This document shows positions 41,962-50,514 of a stretch of 64,000 nucleotides of DNA, one piece after another. How positions within the stretch are numbered: the first letter of the stretch is position 1; every line of letters starts with the position of its first letter. This DNA is from Candidatus Zixiibacteriota bacterium (lineage in GTDB: Bacteria; Zixibacteria; MSB-5A5; GN15; JACZUZ01), in contig JAJRPM010000002.1 in assembly GCA_024280775.1 (NCBI GenBank), positions 62,001 through 126,000 of the forward strand. The letters are read 5' to 3'. The notes beneath the pieces are model-generated. The model searched no databases. It had not been told where the DNA came from and worked only from the letters and a program-made list of their open reading frames with translations. A program made the translations under genes and the position numbers.

Positions 41962-43998
41962 TCAAAATTTGTCGTTTATCAGGTAGTCGATGATGACATG
42001 GGCTTTGACATCCACAAAGTCCGCGCCAAGGAAACGAATTGGTTGACCGCCTGAACTAGCGAGAGTTAGCAGTTGACCAACATAGACGACGCTGTTCTTC
42101 AGGACTTGCACATCGGCGCTATCAACTGTGATGACGGAATTCGATATTGTTGACGCGACAGTAATACCTGCGCCGTCAACTCGTCCAGCGGAAACGGTAA
42201 TCGGCCCGATTGTTACTTGGGGCGCCGAGTAAAGTGTTGCTGAGTCGCTGGACAAATAGAGGTATACATCAATGCCAATTGGGAGGTGATTAGTGACAGT
42301 TGCGTTGACTGTCGCCTGTTGCAAGTGGTTAGTGATAATGTCAATACTGGAAGTGTCAACGCTTGAGGACTGGACGTCCAATTGAACAGAGGAACCATTG
42401 AAGGCCACTTCAAGTGGTGAAGAGATGGTGACATGTGAAGTTACATAGTCGCTCTTAGTGATGTCTGTGATAGTTACGCCATCGCCGAACGAAACCGAGC
42501 CGCTTACTGTGTAGGAGCTTGGTATCGGGTTTAGGAAATCCGATAGATTCGAATTAGTGATGGTCGTTGTAACCGGAGTAGTGGCCGAGCCTGCGGCTAT
42601 GGGGCCACTGATGGTGATACTCTTGCCGTTGGAGCCGAGTACACTCACATTTAGAGAACCACTTAGCCCTGAAGCGTTATCAATATCGAGGGCCAAAGTA
42701 GCGGCTGTGAACTGAGCTGAATCGAATCCATTCGGCACAGCGATGCTCGCAGAAATCGGAGCAAAGCTAGTCGTTATGGCATTGAACACACCTTGTACTG
42801 AGGAGAATGCCACATTCGAAAGACTCGCAGTTGCAGTCAACGAGTCTGTTGAGTTGACTGTGACTGCATTCGGAGCCGAGGGTGGCACATGCGCCACAAT
42901 TTGGATGTCAATATCCTGTGGCGCGATGATGTCTGTCGGAATAAGCGAATAGCCGCTAACGTCGAGATTGATGATTCTGGAAGTGTTTCCCGGAAGCGTG
43001 TCCACTATTGTTAGCGGAACTCCGGCCAATAGTAGATCAGGGATGCTGAGTGTCATATCAACTGAGAGAGCGGTTCCGTTGTTAAGCGTCAGGCTCAATA
43101 AGCCGCTTTCCAGTGTTGCATTCCTAATTACATGCGGCGAGCTAATCCCTGATTTTTGCGAAAAGTTCTTGGTGATCTCAGGAATAATAGCTGTGCCGGA
43201 CTCCAAAATCAGAGGATCAGAAATTGACATCTCCAGCATAATGTTTTTGCCGGACAGACTCAGAATTGTGCCGCCAGGTGTGTGAGCGTGGACCTGCATT
43301 CTGAAGCGATTCCCGACTGTCTTACCGTCGAGCGGGATTATCAATGTGTCACGCGCACCAATAGGGAGGCCGCCGATGAATTCTCCGCTTCCTACTACCA
43401 GGAATGATGTCAAATCCACAAGGTCGACTTTAACTGTATCCAGGAAGACGCCGAGATTGTTTTCCACGATGGTTCTCACAAAGCCGCCATTAAACTTCGC
43501 GCTCTGGAACGAAGGCATCACCGGGCCATCGAATACAATATCCATAGGCGCAGGCGGGATAAGTCCCGGCGGGAAAGCGATGATATTTGAAAAGGCTACT
43601 GTCAGCGGTGGAATAATCGCAGGGGAGATGTTAATCAGTCCCACCACATCGCCAACTGCCTGCGTTATATCCGCGACAGTCATTGAGGCGTTGACGCCTA
43701 CTGAGTCGACATCTTGCTGAATCGAGAAAAACGGATTCCCGGAGCTGTCGAGTGTCAAAGTCGGTTCGTCAATTCGTTGAATTAACTCGGGCATATCATA
43801 CTGCCGGTCTATCAACGGGACTGTGAACTGTGAAATCCAGGATGGCGCTTCGGGCTTGTTAATTGTGCATTGCACAAGCGACAGAAATGTCACAATTACC
43901 GCCAGTGAAAGCGCTATTTTGAGACTCAAGCCGATTGCCATTCTATCTCGAAATCCTAGTTGGCCGGATTTCTTCCGTCTTTTGCGACGCTTTGCCAT
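41962..43998 (-). CDS. Large exported beta-rich protein, possible lipoprotein, unknown function
   Basis: A 678-residue protein. The strongly basic N-terminus (KRRKRRKK) is followed by one hydrophobic segment ending LSLVQC; the Cys could be a lipid attachment site, but Gln before it is unusual for a lipobox. The rest is beta-rich, Ser/Thr/Val-dominated, with few Cys and several similar segments (TVNSTDSLTATASLSNV, SITISGPIAAGSATTPVTTT). Family not recognised. It is transcribed with the DUF5723-like barrel 12 bp downstream, so it is probably a surface or periplasmic partner of that barrel. Confidence 0.55.
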   Translation of the reverse strand: MAKRRKRRKKSGQLGFRDRMAIGLSLKIALSLAVIVTFLSLVQCTINKPEAPSWISQFTVPLIDRQYDMPELIQRIDEPTLTLDSSGNPFFSIQQDVDSVGVNASMTVADITQAVGDVVGLINISPAIIPPLTVAFSNIIAFPPGLIPPAPMDIVFDGPVMPSFQSAKFNGGFVRTIVENNLGVFLDTVKVDLVDLTSFLVVGSGEFIGGLPIGARDTLIIPLDGKTVGNRFRMQVHAHTPGGTILSLSGKNIMLEMSISDPLILESGTAIIPEITKNFSQKSGISSPHVIRNATLESGLLSLTLNNGTALSVDMTLSIPDLLLAGVPLTIVDTLPGNTSRIINLDVSGYSLIPTDIIAPQDIDIQIVAHVPPSAPNAVTVNSTDSLTATASLSNVAFSSVQGVFNAITTSFAPISASIAVPNGFDSAQFTAATLALDIDNASGLSGSLNVSVLGSNGKSITISGPIAAGSATTPVTTTITNSNLSDFLNPIPSSYTVSGSVSFGDGVTITDITKSDYVTSHVTISSPLEVAFNGSSVQLDVQSSSVDTSSIDIITNHLQQATVNATVTNHLPIGIDVYLYLSSDSATLYSAPQVTIGPITVSAGRVDGAGITVASTISNSVITVDSADVQVLKNSVVYVGQLLTLASSGGQPIRFLGADFVDVKAHVIIDYLINDKF

Positions 43999-44377
43999 AA
44001 TACTCCCCTCCGAGCATGTATTGCAGTTGTTGCTGCGATCGTTATTGTGAACCTTTATGTGATTCCCGGTCCTACGCTGGCTCCAAATTGCAAGCGCGGC
44101 GCCAAGATTTTCTTGGCGACATAACGCTCTACTAATCAGCGTCTTAGAGAGTATTGCTTTGGTTGAGTTGCCTCAAAAGGTATGGTGTTCGCGCCATAGG
44201 TGTGGCGCGGAGAGGCTTTCTTTTAGGCGGGGGAGCGCTACTTGATGAGAGACAAGATAGCGCTGCCTTAGAGGGATAGTTGTTCTATTGTGGAACGCTG
44301 GAGGATTGACATTCCGGGTCTTGGATTCTAATTTGATAGAGATGGTTTTGCAACACTCTTACCGAGGGGGGAGGATG
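43999..44377 (+). other. Divergent intergenic region with two perfect hairpins
   Basis: Between divergent genes, 379 bp contain CGCCAAGA-TTT-TCTTGGCG (44100-44118, perfect 8-bp stem) and CGCGCCA-TAGGTG-TGGCGCG (44190-44209, perfect 7-bp stem). Neither has a T tract. They could be operators for the WYL regulator encoded next door, or leader structures of the minus-strand gene. No gene is seen inside. Confidence 0.5.
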
Positions 44378-45325
44378 ATGAATAAATACGAGCGCCTTCT
44401 ATACATCCTGAATTTGATTCGCACGAGAAAGAATCTTAACGCCAAAGAATTGGCGACCGCCTGCGAAGTTACCGAGCGGACTATCTTTCGCGATATCACA
44501 GCGCTTTCCTCTGCGAAAATCCCAATCTATTATGATAGAGGATATAAGCTTCTCACTGACAACTTCCTGCCAACGCTGAATTTGAGTTTGAGGGAGTTTC
44601 TTACTGCGAGAGAGGCATTACGCTCTACTCCGTTGCGCAAGATTTCCGAATACAACCGAACTCTAAAAGCGCTGGAAGCGAAGATCGAAGCGAGATTAGC
44701 CCCGCAGGTCAGAGAGCAGGTAAAGACTGTCGGTAAGGAATCCTTTTTGGAGCTCAAAGATCGTCCGGCCTCGGTTCGTCAATCTCTGTGGTTTGAATTC
44801 ATTGAGCGAGCCGTTAAGGAGCGAAGAGTGATTCAGATGGTTTACAATTCCATTGACACAGGAATTCGAGAGCGGGAGGTTGAGCCTTGTTTCACTATCT
44901 ACGTAGATGGCAAATTCTATTTCGTCGGCTATTGCTTATGGCGCAACGATTATCGCACTTTTCGTCTTAGTAGGATAAAAAGTCTTACAGTAGTACAGAG
45001 GCACTTCAAGCGTCATAGTAAAATAGACCCGAAGACCTATTTCGCTAATAGTTGGTCTGTATTCGGTGGAGAGATTCTAGATGTATCATTGGAATTCTCT
45101 GGACGCGCCGCGCGTCTGGTGGGCGGCGGGTCGTACTTGGCCGGGGAAGAGAAGGAACTGGACTCCGAGGGGAAACTTATTTACCGCGCTCGCGTAGCTG
45201 GTATAGAGGAGATTGGGCGTTGGCTTTTGGGATTCGGTTCAGAGGTCAAGATAGTCGCGCCTGAGGAATTGCGGCTTTGGACGCTTTCGCAGGCAAAGGG
45301 ATTTTCGAAGACAAATTCCAGTTGA
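44378..45325 (+). CDS. HTH_11/WYL-domain transcriptional regulator
   Basis: A 315-residue regulator. The N-terminal winged HTH (YERLLYILNLIRTRKNLNAK, then ELATACEVTERTIFRDITAL) leads to a middle helical region and a WYL domain with IQMVYNSIDTG, EPCFTIYVDGKFYFVGYC and TFRLSRIKSL. The C-terminal extension (ARVAGIEEIGRWLLGFGSEV) is the usual WCX-type domain. WYL domains bind nucleic acids or nucleotides in several regulators; here the ligand is unknown. A longer frame starts at 44288, but the G-rich ribosome site at 44364-44371 serves the ATG at 44378. Confidence 0.88.
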   Translation: MNKYERLLYILNLIRTRKNLNAKELATACEVTERTIFRDITALSSAKIPIYYDRGYKLLTDNFLPTLNLSLREFLTAREALRSTPLRKISEYNRTLKALEAKIEARLAPQVREQVKTVGKESFLELKDRPASVRQSLWFEFIERAVKERRVIQMVYNSIDTGIREREVEPCFTIYVDGKFYFVGYCLWRNDYRTFRLSRIKSLTVVQRHFKRHSKIDPKTYFANSWSVFGGEILDVSLEFSGRAARLVGGGSYLAGEEKELDSEGKLIYRARVAGIEEIGRWLLGFGSEVKIVAPEELRLWTLSQAKGFSKTNSS

Positions 45326-45471
45326 AGCTTTTCTGCAATTAAGGGGCGATCCAAATTGCGAACCTGCCATTGAGTGGCAATTCATTTCAAGGTGATTGAG
45401 CTAACATGCTTGAGTGGAATGCTACTGTAAGCAAACAGGGCTGACAACCGGGACATACTTCGGTAGCATGG

Positions 45472-45500
45472 TTGACAAATAGCGGGGCATTGTGTTATGT
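45472..45500 (+). promoter_or_regulatory. Putative promoter in the 379-bp gap before the second regulator
   Basis: TTGACA at 45472-45477, a 17-bp spacer and TTATGT at 45495-45500. Another TTGACA occurs at 45573 without a good -10. The gap 45326-45704 holds no convincing gene. The leader from this promoter would be about 200 bases long and has no obvious structure. Confidence 0.4.
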
Positions 45501-45704
45501 ACTGATTAGTGTGCTGGCGCTGGAGAATCGGGTCCACACTTCATCTTAGAATCTTCATCATCTCTGCTGGGCTTGACAATCAATCAGAGAAAGTAAGTAA
45601 GCGAAGTAATGTTCGCGAGGTAAAAGGCCTTGCGTGCAAAGGGTAGGCAAACATGGATGAGTTAACGGAAGGGTGTTATCTCAAAGAAAGAAGGGAAAAG
45701 GGAC

Positions 45705-46343
45705 ATGACAAAGACTGAAAGACTGTTCCATATTGTTAACTATTTGCGGGTTAAGAAATCCGCGACTATTGAAGAGCTGACGGATGAATGCGGGGTTAGT
45801 AGTCGCACGGTTTATCGTGATGTGCTTAACCTTGAGGACATGAGCGTTCTATCCAAAGGCAAGAAGGGATTCGAACTTAACATTTCTCGCTCCGGTGGTT
45901 ATAATATGACCCCTGATGAAGCGGCAATTGTTCTGTTTTCGCTTGGCACATCTCCTTTGGCGGATTTGCCGTACTTTAAGTCCAAAGTCAAGAACGCTGG
46001 TTTGCGTATTCAAAAGGCTTTGGGGTTGGCTGATAATGATCCATTTTCGGATAATTTCTCAAGACTTGAAATGAAGACTGGTACGCCTACGTCACGTAAG
46101 GCGATCCCAGCAGTTGCCAAGCATATTGAGGCATATTGGAAGTTCATGCATGGTAATCGCCGTATCAAAGTCAGTGTGAAGCGTCCGGGGAAGCGTACTG
46201 CGGAGAATATCGTTGCTCTACCTGAAGGACTCGGGCATTCCGGTGGCAAATGGTGGTTCAATTTGTATGATCGGGATGCAGACAAGCGCTATCGTATTGA
46301 CGCTTCCAAGGTCACAGCGGTTGTGCCGTTTCGACGCAAGTAG
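45705..46343 (+). CDS. HTH_11 regulator with shortened WYL-like C-terminus
   Basis: A 212-residue regulator that begins like the previous one (TERLFHIVNYLRVKKSATIE, then TDECGVSSRTVYRDVLNL). The C-terminal part retains only the second half of a WYL-type pattern (GLGHSGGKWWFNLYDRDADK, then RYRIDASKVTAV), and the WCX extension is missing. It is not a simple truncation at the DNA level, because the frame is intact, has a ribosome site (GAAGGGAAAAGGG) and ends near a strong terminator. It may sense a different ligand or act as a DNA-binding partner of the full-length regulator. Confidence 0.75.
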   Translation: MTKTERLFHIVNYLRVKKSATIEELTDECGVSSRTVYRDVLNLEDMSVLSKGKKGFELNISRSGGYNMTPDEAAIVLFSLGTSPLADLPYFKSKVKNAGLRIQKALGLADNDPFSDNFSRLEMKTGTPTSRKAIPAVAKHIEAYWKFMHGNRRIKVSVKRPGKRTAENIVALPEGLGHSGGKWWFNLYDRDADKRYRIDASKVTAVVPFRRK

Positions 46344-46425
46344 TCTTGCATTGAGCGCACAGCAACTTTGGGCAACCGCATTCCAACTTCACTTGGGAGC
46401 ATAAGTCCGGAGGGTTCAGATAAAT

Positions 46426-46467
46426 GGCGTCTCGCAGGGTATTAACATACCGGCGAGACGCCTTTTT
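46426..46467 (+). terminator. Rho-independent terminator
   Basis: GGCGTCTCGC (46426-46435) pairs perfectly with GCGAGACGCC (46453-46462), enclosing a second small stem (GGTAT/ATACC), followed by TTTTTATT. It terminates the short regulator transcript. Confidence 0.92.
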
Positions 46468-46539
46468 ATTGGTCTTGTACCGCTGGTCGAATTATCGTAT
46501 TCTCGTGCGAGGCTTTTGACGACCTCAGGATGAAATATC

Positions 46540-47796
46540 ATGCGAAACTTACTTATCATATACGAAGGCTCCGATTGGAGAAATTACGGTTCATTGGCAG
46601 TTTTGCGCCCGGTGTTCTCTCTTCGGTCGGGAATGATGGCCTTGTGGCAGTCTTTGAAACGTGACTTCGCGGGATATGACTTGCAGTTTATTTGTCGCTC
46701 AGAAGTTGCGCATGTAACTTTACGTGAGACCTCCATAGCGCCAAATCAAGTCGAGTCCAGAGGATACCAAAGGATAGTATTCGTTGACGCCTCATTGCGT
46801 CCCGACAAAGACCTCTTGCAAGAGTTGCAAAACTCAGAAAAGTCACAGTGTTTCACTGAAAATGGTCGTTTGGTTGCGCTAGTTCTGGCCGGAGAAGGTG
46901 TTGCCAACGCTGGCAGAGTTGCGAAATCTATTGAGGTCGCATCTAGCGAGATCACCGCTGACAATGTTGATTGTCCGGGGATAGGCTGTTCTGCAATCTC
47001 AGCGAAACGGTATGCCTACATTTGGGATTTGATACTGGCAAATCCGGCCAATATTGCCAAAGACTTTGAGGGCGCTCTAAGAGACCTTGAAGGAATGCGC
47101 GATCAGAATCTTGCCAATAGGCTGGAAGGCTCGCATGTGGTAGGACAGTCGGATATATTCATACATCCTACGGCGACTGTAATGCCGGGGGTGGTTTTCG
47201 ATACTAGTTCCGGGCCGATATATATTGACGAAGAAACGGTGATTGAGCCAGGCTCGCATATTATCGGGCCATTTTATGCCAGTCACAATTGCAAGATTCT
47301 TGGTGGAAAGCTCGCGGGTTCATCACTTGGCCCGGTATGTCAAATAGCCGGCGAGTTAGAGGAGTCAGTCCTGCAGGGCTATGTGAATAAACATCATGCG
47401 GGATTCATCGGACACAGTTACATCGGCGAATGGGTTAATTTCGGAGCTATGACTACTAACTCAGATTTGAAGAATAATTATTCGTCAGTTCGAGTCAATG
47501 TCAACGGCGAGCTACGTGATAGCGGTTCCAACAAGATAGGCTCATTTGTCGGGGACCATACGAAATTTGGTATCGGAACCTTGCTCAATACCGGGATAAA
47601 TATTGGGGTGTTTTGTAATATCTTTGGTGGCTCTCTAATTGCAGATAAATCTGTACCGTCTTTTAGTTGGGGAGATGGAACATCTTGGCAGAAACACCAA
47701 GCCGATAAGGCGCTGGAAACAGCGCAAAGGGCAATGGCCCGACGTGATAGAAAATTGAGCGAGGAAGACGTTCAATTGATTCGTTCTTTAGGGTAG
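46540..47796 (+). CDS. GlmU-like protein (NTP_transf_4 domain plus left-handed beta helix)
   Basis: A 418-residue protein of the putative sugar nucleotidyltransferase group common in FCB bacteria. The start LLIIYEGSDWRNYGSLAVLR, then PVFSLRSGM, is the NTP_transf_4 pattern; the classical GxGTRM loop of GlmU is absent, so nucleotidyl transfer is uncertain. The second half is a left-handed beta helix of hexapeptide-like repeats (SHIIGPFYASHNCKILGG, SLGPVCQIAGELEES) with conserved TTNSDLKNNY. It lies 70 bp after a strong terminator. UDP-sugar or acyl/acetyl transfer for the envelope is the likely theme. Confidence 0.85.
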   Translation: MRNLLIIYEGSDWRNYGSLAVLRPVFSLRSGMMALWQSLKRDFAGYDLQFICRSEVAHVTLRETSIAPNQVESRGYQRIVFVDASLRPDKDLLQELQNSEKSQCFTENGRLVALVLAGEGVANAGRVAKSIEVASSEITADNVDCPGIGCSAISAKRYAYIWDLILANPANIAKDFEGALRDLEGMRDQNLANRLEGSHVVGQSDIFIHPTATVMPGVVFDTSSGPIYIDEETVIEPGSHIIGPFYASHNCKILGGKLAGSSLGPVCQIAGELEESVLQGYVNKHHAGFIGHSYIGEWVNFGAMTTNSDLKNNYSSVRVNVNGELRDSGSNKIGSFVGDHTKFGIGTLLNTGINIGVFCNIFGGSLIADKSVPSFSWGDGTSWQKHQADKALETAQRAMARRDRKLSEEDVQLIRSLG

Positions 47797-47818
47797 TTGG
47801 AATGATTTGGAGGGTATA

Positions 47819-48415
47819 ATGGGATTTGAGAATAAGAAAGAAACGACTGCTTACACCTTGGTTAGGGCGGGAGTTCTTGTTGCACTCTTTGTGCTGGGTA
47901 ATTTGTCTATCTCCGCTTGTTCAAGCGGAGGCGGGAACGGAGCAGATCCAGGTATAGTTGATAATCCCCAACCGATTGACTCGGTGTTTGGGGCTCCAGA
48001 ATTTGATACGCTCTTGCATATCGATTCTCTCCTGACTTTCGATTCCTTTGTCGATATTAATCCGGAGCTCATTGAGGCTACTGTGTTCCTGGTGAAGAAG
48101 TATGACCCGGGGCTATGTTTTGGGATGCCGTCACCAATACCCAATGAGGTTGTTGCCAGGGTTATTGCAACAAATCCAAGGTTAGTGAAATTTGTTCGTG
48201 AGAACTTCACGGTGGAGTCGGACTTTCAGGTGTTTGTTAAGATACGTCAAATGTTTATGACTAAAGTCAGAACTCACGAACGTGGAGCCATTGAGTACTA
48301 CTTATTGAGCGGAATGTGTTGTGACATCATTCAGGTTCATGGAAAACTTGTGCGGCGCAATGGTGAGCTATTCGATAGCCTCCTCGACAGGGCTGTCAAG
48401 AATGTCCCTTGTTAG
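47819..48415 (+). CDS. Predicted lipoprotein, unknown function
   Basis: A 198-residue protein with a lipobox: LVALFVLGNLSISAC, cleavage before Cys, then the low-complexity SSGGGNGADPG. The mature domain is helical with several Cys (FLVKKYDPGLCFGMPSPIPN, EYYLLSGMCCDIIQVHGK). No family recognised. TTGGAGGG precedes the ATG at 47819; the frame extends to a TTG at 47807 that overlaps this ribosome site. It follows the GlmU-like gene by 22 bp and is probably co-transcribed with it. Confidence 0.65.
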   Translation: MGFENKKETTAYTLVRAGVLVALFVLGNLSISACSSGGGNGADPGIVDNPQPIDSVFGAPEFDTLLHIDSLLTFDSFVDINPELIEATVFLVKKYDPGLCFGMPSPIPNEVVARVIATNPRLVKFVRENFTVESDFQVFVKIRQMFMTKVRTHERGAIEYYLLSGMCCDIIQVHGKLVRRNGELFDSLLDRAVKNVPC

Positions 48416-48517
48416 ATTTAAGTCTATTGTATTTACAAGTCGTTGTGAGATAGTTTTATAGGTGGCATCTCTAGTGTTGTGCGTTAAGGGAGGCTGAGGT
48501 GTGGTATAGTCGGAGTG

Positions 48518-48546
48518 TTGACATCGTCAATCTTGCCTATTAGTAT
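48518..48546 (+). promoter_or_regulatory. Putative promoter in the 524-bp gap before glgA
   Basis: TTGACA at 48518-48523, a 17-bp spacer and TAGTAT at 48541-48546; a perfect TATAAT at 48548 is too far from the -35. It is the best promoter candidate for glgA, about 390 bp upstream of the start. The rest of 48416-48939 contains a 100-codon frame without ribosome site or family features and a short GGCGC/GCGCC inverted repeat, nothing else. Confidence 0.45.
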
Positions 48547-48939
48547 GTATAATAGACGTGAGAACGATAGGAAACATTTCCGTTGAGACTCTCCGACTGA
48601 TTAGCAGATCGGGGCGCCGTCATGCGCCACAGGGCGACTCAGGAGCGCTTCAACTCTTCGAGATTGGAGCTTGATTCTATGTACGGCCGTCAGCATGCAC
48701 ACAATGTTCGACAATCTGTAGGCCGCGTAGTAAAGTGTTTTGTAGCAGGGTGTGCTTCGCCCGGTGTTTCAGCGCTCTTATTTCCAAGCAATTCATTCAG
48801 CAAAGACTATATCCCCATATCATTAACCTTACTGAAGCAGATTCGCCGCATGGATTGGCGTTTTGTTTCTAGTGCAACTATTCCGACGGATTTTGGCAGG
48901 TTGTCGGCGCGGGTTGTATCGTAACTAACGGAGGAAAGA

Positions 48940-50475
48940 ATGGCACGGATTGAAGAAATAGCAGGCAAAGGTTCCATGAACATTCTCATCACCACTTCAG
49001 AGATGGCCCCTTTCGCAAAGACAGGTGGGCTGGGCGATGTAATTGCAGCTCTTGGCGGCAGGCTTGCGCTTGCGGGGCATGATGTGAAGGTCTTTTTGCC
49101 AAAGTATAGTTCAGTATATCAAACCGGTGTTTCCGGGGAGGCTTCTCAGGAATCCTGCGTGATTTCTATCAATGGCGCCGACTATCCATTACGGTGGGAG
49201 GTCTATCAGGACAAGAAATCCGGATTGGATGTGGTCTTTGTGATAAACGATGATTTGTATCATCGTCCGGATATATACACTGATCGGGAGACCGGGTTGG
49301 ATTATCCTGATAATGATGTGCGTTTCATTTTTCTAAGTCAGGCGGCATTGGCGATTGCCAAGCGGATGAAATGGAAGCCGGATATTGTCCACGCCAATGA
49401 CTGGCAGACTGGTTTGATTTCTGTGTATTTGAAGACGCTTTACGGTGAAGATCCTTTTTTCAAGTGGACTCGCAGTTTGCTGACTATTCATAACGTAGCT
49501 TATCAGGGTGTGTTTAAGAAAGAGTCGTTGTTGAAGCTGGGGCTTTCCAGCGAATATATGTTGGACCCTAAGGTGTTTACCCATCGCGGTAAGCTAAATG
49601 TTCTCAAGGCTTCTATTGCTTATGCTGATAAAATTAACACGGTCTCCGAGAGGTATGCTTCGGAGATGCAGACGGTTGAATACGGTTATGGACTTCAGCG
49701 GGCGATGCGCGCTCGTAACGCTGATTTAATTGGAACGCTGAATGGTGTGGACTATTCAATTTGGGATCCCGCGACCGATAAGAATATTGCTCAGACTTAT
49801 GACAGCGCGCACTTGTCGCTAAAGGCGAAGAACAAGTCCGCCCTGCAACGTCAGGTTGGGCTTCCGGTGCGTAATAAACATGCCTTGCTTGGAATGGTGA
49901 CTCGTTTGGCTGAGCAGAAGGGTATTGAGTTATTTGAAGAGATTGCTGATGACGTTCTTGGGCTGGACGTTCAGATGGTTGTTCTTGGCGATGGTGATAA
50001 GAAGTATGTAGAGGCGCTGCAGGCTATTCAAGAGCGTCATCCGAAGAAATTTCGCGTGGTTATTGGTTTTGATGACCAACTGGCGCATCAGATTGAGGCC
50101 GGTTGTGATATGTTCTTGATGCCGTCATTGTATGAGCCATGTGGTTTGAATCAAATGTATTCCTTGCGTTATGGCACAGTTCCGATTGTGCGCGAGACGG
50201 GTGGGTTAGCGGATACCATCATTGAGTGCGACAAAGAACGTGACACAGGTAATGGTTTCGTATTTAAGAATTTCAGTTCTGATGAATTGCTTGAAGCTTT
50301 TTGTCGGGCTCATGATTTGTTTATGGACAAGAAGAGCTGGAAGAAACTACAAAAGCGCGGTATGGCCGAGGACTTTTCTTGGAACACCGCAGTCGGCCGC
50401 TATGAAAAACTGTATCGCGACACGATGATAGCGAAAGAGCCGCAGGTAGTTTTTGAGGGGGCCACGGCGGTTTAG
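48940..50475 (+). CDS. glgA: Glycogen synthase (ADP-glucose starch synthase type)
   Basis: A 511-residue GT5 enzyme that elongates alpha-1,4-glucan from ADP-glucose. The KTGGLGDVIAALGG motif binds ADP-glucose. The N-terminal MNILITTSEMAPFAK start of the family lies 15 codons in; a strong GGAGGAAAGA ribosome site supports the slightly earlier ATG at 48940. Other family marks are DIVHANDWQTGLI, KLNVLKASIAYADKINTVS, MVTRLAEQKG, MPSLYEPCGLNQMYSLRYGT and VRETGGLADT. It stands alone; glgB or glgC are not nearby. The gene is strongly G/T-rich on the coding strand. Confidence 0.97.
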   Translation: MARIEEIAGKGSMNILITTSEMAPFAKTGGLGDVIAALGGRLALAGHDVKVFLPKYSSVYQTGVSGEASQESCVISINGADYPLRWEVYQDKKSGLDVVFVINDDLYHRPDIYTDRETGLDYPDNDVRFIFLSQAALAIAKRMKWKPDIVHANDWQTGLISVYLKTLYGEDPFFKWTRSLLTIHNVAYQGVFKKESLLKLGLSSEYMLDPKVFTHRGKLNVLKASIAYADKINTVSERYASEMQTVEYGYGLQRAMRARNADLIGTLNGVDYSIWDPATDKNIAQTYDSAHLSLKAKNKSALQRQVGLPVRNKHALLGMVTRLAEQKGIELFEEIADDVLGLDVQMVVLGDGDKKYVEALQAIQERHPKKFRVVIGFDDQLAHQIEAGCDMFLMPSLYEPCGLNQMYSLRYGTVPIVRETGGLADTIIECDKERDTGNGFVFKNFSSDELLEAFCRAHDLFMDKKSWKKLQKRGMAEDFSWNTAVGRYEKLYRDTMIAKEPQVVFEGATAV

Positions 50476-50514
50476 TATCTCCGTTGAGCTCTCTTAACAC
50501 ACAGTCTCAGTTGA

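Noticed and set aside
48622-48924. 100-codon frame upstream of glgA
   Set aside because: No ribosome site or family pattern; more likely the leader region of glgA.
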